Below are positions 9,162 to 17,864 of a DNA stretch of 44,928 bases, one piece after another; position 1 is the stretch's first letter, and every line of letters starts with the position of its first letter. Below the pieces are notes generated by a model. It searched no databases. It was not told where the DNA came from and saw only the letters and a list, made by a program, of their open reading frames with translations. Source of the DNA: Candidatus Fermentibacterota bacterium (GTDB taxonomy: Bacteria; Fermentibacterota; Fermentibacteria; Fermentibacterales; JCC-6); contig QNDR01000008.1 of the NCBI GenBank assembly GCA_003646025.1, positions 1 through 44,928 on the forward strand, in the 5' to 3' direction. Both the position numbers and the translations under genes were made by a program.

Positions 9162-9173
9162 GTTTCGCGAAAC
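9162..9173. promoter_or_regulatory. 12-bp perfect palindrome upstream of selA
   Basis: GTTTCGCGAAAC is its own reverse complement. It lies 121 bp upstream of the selA start in a 198-bp gap that otherwise holds no gene. It could be an operator, but no regulator is known to me for it and no good promoter hexamers sit beside it. Confidence 0.3.
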
Positions 9174-9239
9174 AAACCGAGTGCATACACACGCATTGAT
9201 GAATCAAAAACATTGCAGGCAATCTGTCTGTGTCAGAAT

Positions 9240-11432
9240 CTATCTGGAGACAACAACCGTTCTGCCTGAACCTGCTGCTGCTCCTGAACTGACCGAGACA
9301 AGGTAGACACCGGATGGAAGCGGATTCTGCATATCTATCGAGTACACGGAACCAGTGTACACCAGCTGACGGGAGTCAATCACCCTGCCTGTTATATCGT
9401 GCACCTGCAGCATGAACAGATCTCCGCCTCCCACACCGTCAACCATCACACTGAAAGACTTCCCGGAAGAAGGACTCTGCACCCGAACCGAAACTGTTCC
9501 AGAAGTACCGCCTGCTTCATCAGCTGTTCCAAGGGGATTTATCTGTATAGAGACTGTGTGCTCACCGTATGTCGCTTCCGGCAGCACTGCAAACAACCTG
9601 CCACCACTCCTGAGCTCCCACCCCACAGAGGCTCCATCAAGCTTAACTGTCTGCACCTGATCCAGAGTATCAAGAACTGCACACACCGTTAGACCTTCCG
9701 GAATGCTTCCTGTCATACAGAGTTCCAGATCCGAGCCACTGCCCCGCAGCTGGTCCACCCGGATGTTGAAACAGTTTTCAAGAAAATCTCCGTATTCAGA
9801 CGGGAACAGCCAGATGAAATTATCGTAATCATTTTCAAGGGAAGTCAGTATACTGTCTATTCTGATGTACGCCTCCGGCGTCATGGAGCCTCCCACTGCT
9901 CCCAGCATGGAAATTGGATGGCACCCAAGCAGACCAAATTTACCTTTATCCATAACCTCAGCCAGCCAGCATGTGGGGTACATCATCTGGTAGTCTCCCC
10001 ACCACACGCTGTTGGAACCCCACAACCTGCCGTTTGGCGTCTGGTATCTGGTTATCCACTGGTTTCTGAAAGGCTTTCCGGCATACCAGTCTGGAATCCG
10101 CCATCCGTCGCAGTAAAAAGTAAAACCGTGATCTATTATTGCCTGAAGACCGCTGAGCGATGTTCTGTGCCCCGGGTAACGGAGAACACGAACCATGCTT
10201 GTGTCAAGACCACAGGCGTTGATATCCTGAAATATCATTCTGAACCGCTCCTGGTGCTCCACAGGCTCGTATGTAATGAACTCATGCATTCCACTGGCAA
10301 TTGAATCCGCGTTTGGAGTGTGATGGTAACCGTGATTACCCATTCTTACCCTGTCTGCCCAGGGATAAACGTTGTTCTGTATATTCCTCAGCCACTGAAG
10401 ATACTCTGGAGGAGCCTCTGTGGAAAAACGCCAGGTTCCGTGCCAGTGTGACCAGCTGTCTTCGTAACCGGGTTCGAACCATATGGAGTCCTTGTTTCCC
10501 TCAAGAATACCATCTGGAAGCAGAAGCCAGTTCATTGTCATTGTGGGATGTTCCTCAAGCAGCCTGATCAGTCCGGCACTCACAGCCTCGTCTCCCAGAG
10601 AATCCACTGAAAAACCCCACAGGTCTCCCTGTGACGGATGGACAAACGAGAGTTCGTCTAGAATCCATGCCGATGAACGCTCTGCTCCCTGGGGATGGCC
10701 GCTTATGAAAACAGGTGCAAAGAATTCATCCATGGAAAACCTGATGAAGTACTCATCAACTTCACCTGCACCCACAACTGAGTGCAGCACCGGTCCCTGA
10801 GCGTTCTCTCTTGGGTTTTCCGTATCAAATACCCTGATAGACAGGTAGGGATTGCCGTCATCGAGTACAACAGCAATTCCCTTTGCGGTGTTGGGCAGAA
10901 CAAACAAAGCCTCCGGATTTTCCCCTCCTGTTAATCTGAACAGCTGGTCTCCGGAAAACCTCTGGTAACCGGAGCTTCCATCAAGCGAAAACGTTTCATC
11001 CACCACAGTCTGGTTTGATATTTCAATATTATCCCACCCTGCAAGGTGAAAATCAATATCCAGAGGGTCCCAGAACTCCACATCCTGCAGATACTCTATT
11101 CTGTAAGCTATTTCAAGACCCCGACCCACCACCGTGTAGGTTACAGTCAGGTCAACAGGCATTGACGCAGAACCGTTGGTAAAATGATCGGTGTGAAACG
11201 AGAGAGTGGTATCGTTAAGCAGCGAAACACTGCCTGCTGCAGGTATCCATGAACCTGTGTTCATACCGGAAATCTGCCCCTGCCCTGCAAGCTGCACACC
11301 ACTGTAGCTGTCCTTCAGATAAACGATGGAACCGGCACGAACGACTTCTGTCTTGTCTGTAACACCAACTGAAATCCATTGATTACCAATGTAAAACACT
11401 GTGCTTAACAAACTGGCAAGTAAAACAACCAT
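9240..11432 (-). CDS. Secreted polysaccharide-deacetylase-like protein with T9SS-type C-terminal domain
   Basis: A 730-residue exported protein. The ATG at 11432 follows GGAGG and starts a signal peptide (MVVLLASLLSTVFYIGNQW); an in-frame ATG 90 nt earlier has no such support. The N-terminal half (to about 330) looks like a beta-rich domain. The middle resembles the NodB/deacetylase fold: VDSLGDE could give motif 1 aspartate, GNHGYHHTP has the H-x3-H of motif 2, and LRYPGHRTS resembles motif 3. The C-terminal 80 residues (VHDITGRVIDSRQL then PLPSGVYLVSVSSG) match FlgD-like/type IX secretion sorting domains. Substrate unknown. It stands alone between selA and the rnf operon. The deacetylase assignment is tentative; secretion is well supported. 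Confidence 0.7.
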   Translation of the reverse strand: MVVLLASLLSTVFYIGNQWISVGVTDKTEVVRAGSIVYLKDSYSGVQLAGQGQISGMNTGSWIPAAGSVSLLNDTTLSFHTDHFTNGSASMPVDLTVTYTVVGRGLEIAYRIEYLQDVEFWDPLDIDFHLAGWDNIEISNQTVVDETFSLDGSSGYQRFSGDQLFRLTGGENPEALFVLPNTAKGIAVVLDDGNPYLSIRVFDTENPRENAQGPVLHSVVGAGEVDEYFIRFSMDEFFAPVFISGHPQGAERSSAWILDELSFVHPSQGDLWGFSVDSLGDEAVSAGLIRLLEEHPTMTMNWLLLPDGILEGNKDSIWFEPGYEDSWSHWHGTWRFSTEAPPEYLQWLRNIQNNVYPWADRVRMGNHGYHHTPNADSIASGMHEFITYEPVEHQERFRMIFQDINACGLDTSMVRVLRYPGHRTSLSGLQAIIDHGFTFYCDGWRIPDWYAGKPFRNQWITRYQTPNGRLWGSNSVWWGDYQMMYPTCWLAEVMDKGKFGLLGCHPISMLGAVGGSMTPEAYIRIDSILTSLENDYDNFIWLFPSEYGDFLENCFNIRVDQLRGSGSDLELCMTGSIPEGLTVCAVLDTLDQVQTVKLDGASVGWELRSGGRLFAVLPEATYGEHTVSIQINPLGTADEAGGTSGTVSVRVQSPSSGKSFSVMVDGVGGGDLFMLQVHDITGRVIDSRQLVYTGSVYSIDMQNPLPSGVYLVSVSSGAAAGSGRTVVVSR

Positions 11433-11530
11433 TTGAAAACCTCCAATCGTATGATATTCTGAGGCATAACGACGCAGTGGTGAGTAGTCAATACCTTTAC
11501 TCTGTTTATCCTCGTTATTCACGGATATTA

Positions 11531-11563
11531 ATAGTCAGGCCGCTGAATAACAGCGGCCTGACT
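11531..11563 (-). terminator. Strong hairpin after the rnf operon
   Basis: AGTCAGGCCGCTG (33-45 of 11500) pairs perfectly with CAGCGGCCTGACT (11551-11563) around AATAA, a 13-bp stem 20 bp beyond the rnfB stop. The minus-strand tail is A/T-rich (ATTAATAT) and not a pure T run, so it could terminate or protect the 3' end. Confidence 0.65.
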
Positions 11564-11582
11564 CTGTGCACTGTAAATCCGG

Positions 11583-12629
11583 TTACTGCTGTGAGAGTAC
11601 ACCGCCCATCATCTTGATAGAATTTTTAGGGCACTTCTCTACGCACTGGCCACAACCGATACACTTGTCTGCTATTACAGTGTGTTTTTCCTTTACCTTA
11701 CCCACTATCGCGTCTGTGGGACACACTCTGGTACACAGAGTACATCCAATACAGGTAGTGTCAATAAACGCCTTGGGCCGAACCGGAATACCATCCAGAA
11801 TAGCTCCTGTAGGGCACTCCAGAGCACAAAGACCACAGTTGATACACTTGTCCGGATTGATTACTGCTAGGAAACCATCCATCTCTATGGCATTCACCGG
11901 GCAGACCTTGGCACACTTTCCGCAGCCTATGCAGGCCACAGAACAGGCTTTTCTGGATACCGCGCCTTTGTCACGGCTGGAACATGCAACAACGACCTTG
12001 CGACTGTCCGGCCACAGCACGATAATGTCCCGGGGGCAGGCTTCAATACACTTGCCGCATGCTACACACTTTTCCGAATCAATCAGAGGTATTCCGTTTT
12101 CGCCCATTGTCATGGCATCGAATGGACAGGCCTCAATACAGTCTCCGCCACCCAGGCACCCGTAGGTGCAGGCCTTGGGGCCACCCATCACCATGGACAT
12201 GGCAACACAACTGGAAGGACCGTTGTAGGTAAAAGCATTGACCGCGGACTTACCGCCATTGCACAGAATGGTTGCCACCATCTTTTCTTTTTCCTCTGCA
12301 ACCGTGCCCATTATTCTGGCAATTTCCGCATTAACAGCAGAGCTGGCAACGGTGCAGCCGCTGACAGGGGCCTTACCCTCAACCACGGCAGTGGCAAACG
12401 CGCCACATCCGGGGTATCCGCAGCCACCGCAGTTGGCAGCAGGAAGAACTGACAGAATAGACTCTACCCTGGGATCTTTGGGAACAGCAAACTTTTTCGC
12501 CGCGAATGCAAGACCAAGGCCGAGGAGCAGACCGACAGACCCCAGAATAACAACAGGTCCGGAAATCGCAGACCACAAAGACGATTCCTGCTGGCTGGAC
12601 AGAAGTATCAGAACAACTGAAATTGTCAT
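11583..12629 (-). CDS. rnfB: Rnf complex subunit B, multi-ferredoxin type
   Basis: A 348-residue iron-sulfur subunit that takes electrons from reduced ferredoxin into the ion-pumping Rnf complex. It has an N-terminal membrane anchor, the RnfB-specific cluster motif NCGGCGYPGCGAF at about 66-78, then six ferredoxin-type cysteine sets (for example CVACGKCIEACP, CIGCGKCAKVCP, CINCGLCALECP, CIGCTLCTRVCP, CIGCGQCVEKCP). It is much longer than the roughly 190-residue enterobacterial RsxB, and similar in plan to the long RnfB of acetogens such as Acetobacterium. It is the last gene of the operon, 3 nt after rnfA, with a GGGAGG ribosome site. Confidence 0.94.
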   Translation of the reverse strand: MTISVVLILLSSQQESSLWSAISGPVVILGSVGLLLGLGLAFAAKKFAVPKDPRVESILSVLPAANCGGCGYPGCGAFATAVVEGKAPVSGCTVASSAVNAEIARIMGTVAEEKEKMVATILCNGGKSAVNAFTYNGPSSCVAMSMVMGGPKACTYGCLGGGDCIEACPFDAMTMGENGIPLIDSEKCVACGKCIEACPRDIIVLWPDSRKVVVACSSRDKGAVSRKACSVACIGCGKCAKVCPVNAIEMDGFLAVINPDKCINCGLCALECPTGAILDGIPVRPKAFIDTTCIGCTLCTRVCPTDAIVGKVKEKHTVIADKCIGCGQCVEKCPKNSIKMMGGVLSQQ

Positions 12630-12632
12630 GCT

Positions 12633-13277
12633 CTATCCTCCCAGCCCGGCAAAGCCCAGAAACGCAATAGACATGGCTCCTGCTATAAGAAAAGCTATGG
12701 GCAGCCCTTTGAGCGCCTCTGGTACATTGGCAGTTTCCATGCGCTCTCTGAGACCGGCCATAAGAACCAGAGCCAGAGTGAAACCTATTCCGGCTCCCAC
12801 AGAATTGATAAGGGAATAACCCAGCGGAAATTTGTCATCGATGTTGAGTACCGCAACACCAAGGATCGCGCAGTTGGTGGTGATGAGGGGCAGGTATATG
12901 CCGAGGGCATCGTAAAGTGCCGGGCTGAACTTCTGCAGAACAAGTTCAACCAGCTGAACCAGGCTTGCGATGATGATAATAAAGGTAATAGTACGCAGGT
13001 ACTCCAGGCCACTTGGAACCAGCAGATTGTAGTAGATCAGCCATGAACCAAGAGTAGCCAGCACCATCACGAAAACAACTGCAGCTCCCATTCCCACTGC
13101 ACTGTCAAGCTGTTTTGAAACGCCGAGAAAAGGACAGATTCCCAGGAATCTCGAAAGCACGAAGTTGTTTATGAAAACAGCACTTACGATAATAGCCATC
13201 ATCTTTGCAATACTGAACGAGGGCTCACCGCCTTCAGGGACAGAAGCAACAACAGACATCAGCATTGAGGGGTTCAT
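12633..13277 (-). CDS. rnfA: Rnf complex subunit A
   Basis: A 214-residue inner-membrane subunit with about six transmembrane helices. Family marks are NNFVLSRFLGICPFLGVSKQ near residue 40 and ITTNCAILGVAVLN near residue 130; the paired cysteines (CPF and TNCAILG) are the ones that hold the membrane iron-sulfur site shared between RnfA and RnfE. The N-terminus is about 25 residues longer than in E. coli RsxA. Its ATG overlaps the rnfE stop (ATGA) and follows GGGAGG. Confidence 0.94.
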   Translation of the reverse strand: MNPSMLMSVVASVPEGGEPSFSIAKMMAIIVSAVFINNFVLSRFLGICPFLGVSKQLDSAVGMGAAVVFVMVLATLGSWLIYYNLLVPSGLEYLRTITFIIIIASLVQLVELVLQKFSPALYDALGIYLPLITTNCAILGVAVLNIDDKFPLGYSLINSVGAGIGFTLALVLMAGLRERMETANVPEALKGLPIAFLIAGAMSIAFLGFAGLGG

Positions 13278-13885
13278 TTAACACCTCCCCTTTTGCGCTT
13301 CTCCATGATGTTGAAGAAACCAAGGATAAAAGCCATGATTATGAATGCACCTGGAGCCAGTATTGCAATAAGCAGAGGCTGATTCTGGTAGGATTCGCCC
13401 AGAAGGTTGAAACCGAGCCAGCTTCCATTTCCCAGAATTTCTCTGAATGTGGCCATAACCACCATTGCAAGGGTAAACCCCAGACCCATTCCAATACCGT
13501 CCAGTATGGAGGGAAGAACTTTGTTTTTGTTGGCAAATCCCTCTGCCCGACCAAGAATAATGCAGTTAACCACAATCAGAGGTATGAAAATACCCAGACT
13601 CTGGTGCAGAGCAGGAAGGTACGCATTCATAAGCAGATCAACCAGGGTAACGAAGGTAGCGATGATAACAATGTAGCTTGGAATTCTTACTTTTGAAGGT
13701 ATCACCTTTCTAAAAAGCGAAACAAGAAAGTTGGAGAATACCAGCACAAAAGTGGCTGCAGCCCCCATACCAAGCGCATTTTCAACACTGGTTGTTACTG
13801 CAAGGAAAGGACACATCCCCAGAACCTGCTTGAAAATCGGATTGTCCTTTACGATACCTCTGGAAAAGTTCTGTGCCAGGCTCAT
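13274..13885 (-). CDS. rnfE: Rnf complex subunit E
   Basis: A 203-residue integral membrane subunit, homologous to RnfA and arranged in the opposite membrane orientation in known complexes. Marks are NPIFKQVLGMCPFLAVTTSVENALGMG at the N-terminus, split here by NPIFKQVLGMCPFLA, and IVVNCIILGRAEGFA near residue 115. It ends with a lysine/arginine-rich cytoplasmic tail (EKRKRGG). The ATG at 13885 follows AGGAGG and overlaps the rnfG stop. Confidence 0.94.
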   Translation of the reverse strand: MSLAQNFSRGIVKDNPIFKQVLGMCPFLAVTTSVENALGMGAAATFVLVFSNFLVSLFRKVIPSKVRIPSYIVIIATFVTLVDLLMNAYLPALHQSLGIFIPLIVVNCIILGRAEGFANKNKVLPSILDGIGMGLGFTLAMVVMATFREILGNGSWLGFNLLGESYQNQPLLIAILAPGAFIIMAFILGFFNIMEKRKRGGVK

Positions 13886-14493
13886 ATAACACCTCCTTCC
13901 GCCGGAATAACACCGGCATCGGAAAGGGCATCAAGTCCGGCTTTCACTGAACTGGTTACCGCCCGTGAAGTAATGGTACTGCCGGTAATAGCATCCAGCC
14001 CCCCGGCCCCTCCTCCGTCTTTCTTCAAAACAAGGGTGGAGGCATTCCGACCGTTGAACTGGTAGAGGAACTTTGCAGGGTTTGACACATTGGCACCCAG
14101 GCCGGGAGTTTCCTGCTGAAAAAGAACTGTGTTGCCGGTAACTGTACCACTGGTGTTTACAGCAATCATGGTCTGCACCGTGCTGGAATAACCTTTTCCG
14201 TAGGCGACAAACAGATAACCCAGATCGCAGCCGGTGGAATCAGTTACGGCAACGACTGCCAGGGATTCATCGACTCCGGCATAAGGATTGGCAAGCTCCG
14301 GTACTGAAAGACTGTCAAAAACAAGATTTCCTGCCCCCAGGGAACCTGCCACATCGATCATAGCCGCAAGTTTAGCCTGTTCCTTCTGCTCCGCAATGAT
14401 TGGAGAGGTAACAGAATTCACATATCCCAGAGCAACTGCGGCAATCACGGCTACCAGCATAAGCATAAGACCTACCCTGATTATCTCACCCAT
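13882..14493 (-). CDS. rnfG: Rnf complex subunit G (FMN-binding)
   Basis: A 203-residue subunit with one N-terminal membrane helix (VGLMLMLVAVIAAVALGYV) and a periplasmic FMN domain. ETPGLGANV near residue 127 and ITGSTITSRAVTSSV near residue 172 are the family marks; a threonine in the second is the usual covalent FMN site. The motif reads GSTIT where most members have GATIT, a conservative change. It overlaps rnfD upstream by 8 nt and rnfE downstream by 4 nt. Confidence 0.92.
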   Translation of the reverse strand: MGEIIRVGLMLMLVAVIAAVALGYVNSVTSPIIAEQKEQAKLAAMIDVAGSLGAGNLVFDSLSVPELANPYAGVDESLAVVAVTDSTGCDLGYLFVAYGKGYSSTVQTMIAVNTSGTVTGNTVLFQQETPGLGANVSNPAKFLYQFNGRNASTLVLKKDGGGAGGLDAITGSTITSRAVTSSVKAGLDALSDAGVIPAEGGVI

Positions 14494-15568
14494 TCTTTTT
14501 CACCTCCCCGAAAGCTCTCGGTCTGGTGTATCTGTCTATGAGTGGCGTGCCGAGGTTCATCAGGAGAATAGAATAGCTGCATCCCTCAGGGTAACCTCCC
14601 CATCTTCTGATAACCATGGTCAGAAGACCAGCACCTATGCCGAAGATTATTCTGCCCTTCTTCGTGACAGGAGTAGTTACCATATCGGTAATCATGAAGA
14701 ATCCGCCAAGGATCACACCTCCCGCCAGAAGGTGGAAAAGTGGATTTCCGTTAAACCATCCGCTGCCTCCAAAAAGCCACCCGAACAGCGCTACAGAACC
14801 AAGATAGCTCAGTGGAAGCCTGAGCTCAAGTACACCTCGAAGAATCAGATATATGGCCCCGAGAAGAAGCATTATTGCACTGGTCTCACCAATGCAGCCC
14901 CCTGCGCGACCCATGAAAAGGTTTTTCAGACTCTGCTTCGAGAAAAGCATGGCCCTGACTTCTTCGCCTCTTCCAGGCTCTCCTTCCCAGCTGAAAGTCT
15001 GCTTCAGAACGTTAAGCGGCGTCGCACCGGAAAGTGCGTCCAGCTCTTCTGATTCACTCAACTGAGCCGTGGATACACCACAGGACTGCACATCAATTCG
15101 TTGACCGTCTCTCCACTCCATGGGAGCAATCCATCCGGCGGTCATCAGAACCGGAAAACTGGCCACCAGAAAAGCACGTCCGAGCAGTGCCGGGTTAACT
15201 ATGTTGTGACCCAGTCCTCCAAAAGCCTGCTTTGCCACAGCGATGGCAAATGCACTTCCCAGTACTGGAATCCACCAGGGTACGCCTGATGGAACATTGT
15301 ATGCAAGGAGCAGCCCTGTTACCACGGCACTTCCATCAAAAGCAAAGTTCACAGGACGCTTCATGAATTTGAGGCACAACCATTCAGTGAGAACTGCAGC
15401 CCCCACACTGGCAGCAACAAGCATCAACGCACGGGGACCAAAGAACCAGAAAGCTGCAACAAGAGCGGGAATCAGCGCAATAACCACATCCCACATTATT
15501 CTTTTTGTGTTCTGCGAGGAACCGATATGAGGAGAGACAGCAAGATCAAACATTCTGTTTCCAGTCAT
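14486..15568 (-). CDS. rnfD: Rnf complex subunit D (FMN-binding, membrane)
   Basis: A 360-residue membrane subunit with eight to ten predicted helices. It carries the flavinylation motif LSGATPLNVL near residue 181, where the threonine binds FMN, and the conserved FGGLGHNIVNPALLGRAFL near residue 120 and FFMITDMVTTPVT near residue 290. The first residues of the start, ATG at 15568, overlap the rnfC stop as TAATG. Full length for the family. Confidence 0.94.
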   Translation of the reverse strand: MTGNRMFDLAVSPHIGSSQNTKRIMWDVVIALIPALVAAFWFFGPRALMLVAASVGAAVLTEWLCLKFMKRPVNFAFDGSAVVTGLLLAYNVPSGVPWWIPVLGSAFAIAVAKQAFGGLGHNIVNPALLGRAFLVASFPVLMTAGWIAPMEWRDGQRIDVQSCGVSTAQLSESEELDALSGATPLNVLKQTFSWEGEPGRGEEVRAMLFSKQSLKNLFMGRAGGCIGETSAIMLLLGAIYLILRGVLELRLPLSYLGSVALFGWLFGGSGWFNGNPLFHLLAGGVILGGFFMITDMVTTPVTKKGRIIFGIGAGLLTMVIRRWGGYPEGCSYSILLMNLGTPLIDRYTRPRAFGEVKKNG

Positions 15569-16881
15569 TATGCCTCCCTCTCGCGGGCAAGGGCACGAAT
15601 TTCATTCTGAGCCCGTTTTATGTGTTGAACAAGATATCTGCCGGCAGGACACACGTAACTGCAGGTTCCGCATGCCATGCAGTTCAATGCTCCGGCTTTC
15701 TCGGCATCTTCCCACTTCCCGAATTCGGAAGCAGTGGCGATAGTGCAGGGAACAAGATTGAGCGGACACACGTCCACACACTTGCCGCACCGGATACAAG
15801 GCCCCTCTTCCACATCCCGGACTTCTCCCGGAGAAAGCGCAAGTATACCGCTGGTTCCCTTGGTTACAGGAGCGGTATCGGTAAACATGGCCATGCCCAT
15901 CATAGGGCCGCCGCTTACAAGCCTCTTTATCTCTCCCTGATAGCCTCCGGCCGCCTCGATAAGTACGGAAACAGGAGTTCCCACACAGACATCAAAGTTT
16001 CCCGGTTTATTGACGCCAAGACCGGAAACCGTGGTTATCCTGCGAATACTCGGCAAGCCGCTGCAGACGGCTTCAGCCACTGCAACACAGGTTCCAACAT
16101 TCTGCACGACAACACCCACATTAAGAGGAAGCCCTCCTGCTGGAACAACCCGGCCGGTTACAGCACTGATCAGCTGTTTTTCAGCACCCTGAGGATACTG
16201 AACTTTCAGCGGGACAACCTTCACACCTTTTTCCTGAAGAAGTTTTATAGCATCGGGCTTGTTTACCTCAATACCGATAACCGGATCAGTCACTCCCAGT
16301 ACCCTGGCAAGAATGCTCATTCCTGTAATAAGGTCCTGAGTTCTTTCCAGCATAAGCCTGTGATCCGCAGTGAGGTAAGGTTCACACTCAACACCGTTGA
16401 TAATCAGTGTATCTATGGTAACACCTTTTGGCGGTGAAAGCTTCACATAGGTTGGAAACGATGCTCCGCCCATTCCACACACACCGGCTTCCTTGATCCT
16501 GTTCACCAGCACAGAAGTGTCCGCGTGCTCCCAGTCGGCGATGGGTTCGTAAACCTCGCCGCCGTCTTCCGATTCCGTTTTAATAACAACTGCAGGGCCA
16601 CTGCGCATGTGAGGCATGGGTACATTCTCTACCCGGAGTACCTTTCCATTCACAGGAGAATGGGTTGGCAGGCTGATAAAACCGTTCTGCTCTCCTATCA
16701 CCGAACCCTTCAGAACCTGATCTCCCGGCTTTACTACCGGTTTGGACGGGGCTCCAAGGTGCTGACAGAGAGGAACAGTAACTACCTCGGGAGCAGGAAG
16801 CCTCACCACGGCAGCACCGCTGGAGTGTTCCTTGTTTCCCGGAGGGTGCGTACCGCCGGCAAAGCTCTTTACCTTGCTCAT
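15568..16881 (-). CDS. rnfC: Rnf complex subunit C (NADH and ferredoxin clusters)
   Basis: A 437-residue peripheral subunit that carries the NAD(H)- and FMN-binding part of the complex. GMGGASFPTYVKL (about 139-151) and NGVECEPYLTADHRLM (164-179) are characteristic, followed by an SLBB-like region and two [4Fe-4S] motifs at the C-terminus, CIRCGKCVDVCP and CMACGTCSYVCP. It begins the rnfCDGEAB operon, the same order as in many anaerobes. The start ATG follows GGAGGAGC. The 144-bp A/T-rich gap to nrdR should hold the operon promoter, but no hexamer pair stands out. Confidence 0.94.
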   Translation of the reverse strand: MSKVKSFAGGTHPPGNKEHSSGAAVVRLPAPEVVTVPLCQHLGAPSKPVVKPGDQVLKGSVIGEQNGFISLPTHSPVNGKVLRVENVPMPHMRSGPAVVIKTESEDGGEVYEPIADWEHADTSVLVNRIKEAGVCGMGGASFPTYVKLSPPKGVTIDTLIINGVECEPYLTADHRLMLERTQDLITGMSILARVLGVTDPVIGIEVNKPDAIKLLQEKGVKVVPLKVQYPQGAEKQLISAVTGRVVPAGGLPLNVGVVVQNVGTCVAVAEAVCSGLPSIRRITTVSGLGVNKPGNFDVCVGTPVSVLIEAAGGYQGEIKRLVSGGPMMGMAMFTDTAPVTKGTSGILALSPGEVRDVEEGPCIRCGKCVDVCPLNLVPCTIATASEFGKWEDAEKAGALNCMACGTCSYVCPAGRYLVQHIKRAQNEIRALAREREA

Positions 16882-17025
16882 GCTCCTCCATTGTTGGTGT
16901 TATATTCCATATTGTTATTACGCAACTATTTATACATATCATTCAACTCGCCGTTACCAAGATGGCAAAGACAAAATCTAAACACTTCATGGATTCGTTG
17001 AATATACAAAACTGGAAGACGTTTT

Positions 17026-17478
17026 TCAGCCCTTGAGCAACTTGTCCAGCTCTTCGCGGAATTGAGAAACATCCCTGAACTGCCGGTAGACACTGGCAAA
17101 TCTTACATAAGCCACCTGATCGACATCCTGCAGCAGCTCCATGACACATTCGCCGATAAACTTTCCCTCAACTTCGTCAGGATACTCTTCTGTAACACGG
17201 GAAATTATCTGTTCCACAAGAGCCTGAATCTGTTCACTTGAAACAGGGCGTTTCTCGCAGGCTCTGGCAATACCCTTTTCAAGTTTACCAGGGTCAAACT
17301 GCTCCCGCAACCCGTTCTTCTTCACCACGGAAGGGTAGCTTGTTTCAATGTATTCATATGTAGTAAACCTGTACCCGCACTCATTACACTCACGGCGACG
17401 CCTGGTTGCCCGGCCATCTTTTACTGTGCGGGAGTCTATCACCCTGTCGTTGCTGTTGGAACATCTTGGACATCTCAT
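17026..17478 (-). CDS. nrdR: Transcriptional repressor NrdR
   Basis: A 150-residue regulator of ribonucleotide reductase genes that senses ATP/dATP. The zinc ribbon has cysteines at 3, 6, 31 and 34 (MRCPRC and CNECGYRF), followed by RFTTYEYIE and an ATP-cone domain with VVKKNGLREQFD. It is full length. No purine-rich ribosome site precedes the ATG; instead a promoter ends about 7 nt upstream, so the mRNA is predicted to be leaderless. No ribonucleotide reductase gene is present in this window. Confidence 0.95.
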   Translation of the reverse strand: MRCPRCSNSNDRVIDSRTVKDGRATRRRRECNECGYRFTTYEYIETSYPSVVKKNGLREQFDPGKLEKGIARACEKRPVSSEQIQALVEQIISRVTEEYPDEVEGKFIGECVMELLQDVDQVAYVRFASVYRQFRDVSQFREELDKLLKG

Positions 17479-17484
17479 AGCATG

Positions 17485-17513
17485 TTACTACTAACGAAAT
17501 CTCTTTCCGTCAA
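17485..17513 (-). promoter_or_regulatory. nrdR promoter predicting a leaderless transcript
   Basis: TTGACG (17513-17508) and TAGTAA (17490-17485) are separated by 17 nt. Counting 6-7 nt from the -10 puts the start of transcription at or next to the A of the nrdR ATG at 17478. Element A begins 15 bp further upstream. Confidence 0.5.
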
Positions 17514-17527
17514 GACTGAACACCTGC

Positions 17528-17735
17528 AGGAGCGTGTCTGACAATAAGCGCTGAGCAGTTACGCCGCAGGATCGAGCCGGAATACGTGCGGATTTGAAGA
17601 TAAAAGCAACTTGAGTAGTAGCGAGGGCGTCCCGAGCGGAAGCACGGATAGCAACGCTATTTAATGATAATACGCGCGTGCTGTGGCCGATTATGTGGAT
17701 GTAGATGCCAGTGTACTATTCTCGGACATGCTCCT
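17528..17735. mobile_element. MITE-like element, copy A (208 bp)
   Basis: The ends are imperfect 19-bp inverted repeats: left AGGAGCGTGTCTGACAATA (17528-17546) and right, read on the minus strand, AGGAGCATGTCCGAGAATA (17735-17717), 16 of 19 identical. It has no transposase gene. Inside, it shares with copy B the 13-mer TTGAGTAGTAGCG (17611-17623) and a small hairpin ATAGC-AAC-GCTAT (17648-17660). No target-site duplication is evident. It fills the gap between the nrdR promoter and tRNA-His. Confidence 0.65.
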
Positions 17736-17782
17736 AAGCTTGACGAATCAGGATGCTGTTCATAGAATTGTGGCACTTCTGT

Positions 17783-17859
17783 GGTGGGAGTAGTTCAGTT
17801 GGCAGAGCCCCTGATTGTGGTTCAGGTGGTCGCCGGTTCGAGCCCGGTCTCCCACCCCA
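17783..17859 (+). tRNA. tRNA-His (GTG)
   Basis: Cloverleaf with acceptor GTGGGAG/CTCCCAC, anticodon GTG at 17817-17819 in stem CCTGA/TCAGG, and T-loop GGTTCGAGCCC. The base before the acceptor is G (17783) opposite C73 (17856), the extra G-1:C73 pair diagnostic of bacterial tRNA-His. CCA is encoded (17857-17859). Confidence 0.95.
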
Positions 17860-17864
17860 TCAAT

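Noticed and set aside
9042-9239. A selC tRNA-Sec next to selA
   Set aside because: No TCA anticodon in a paired 5-bp stem and no long acceptor arm could be formed on either strand; a GTTCCATTC string resembles a T-loop but its stem does not pair properly.
14288-15052. Plus-strand frame of 254 codons
   Set aside because: Antisense to rnfG and rnfD; both are full-length conserved genes.
15505-16437. Plus-strand frame of 310 codons
   Set aside because: Antisense to rnfC and the rnfD start; no recognisable domain.
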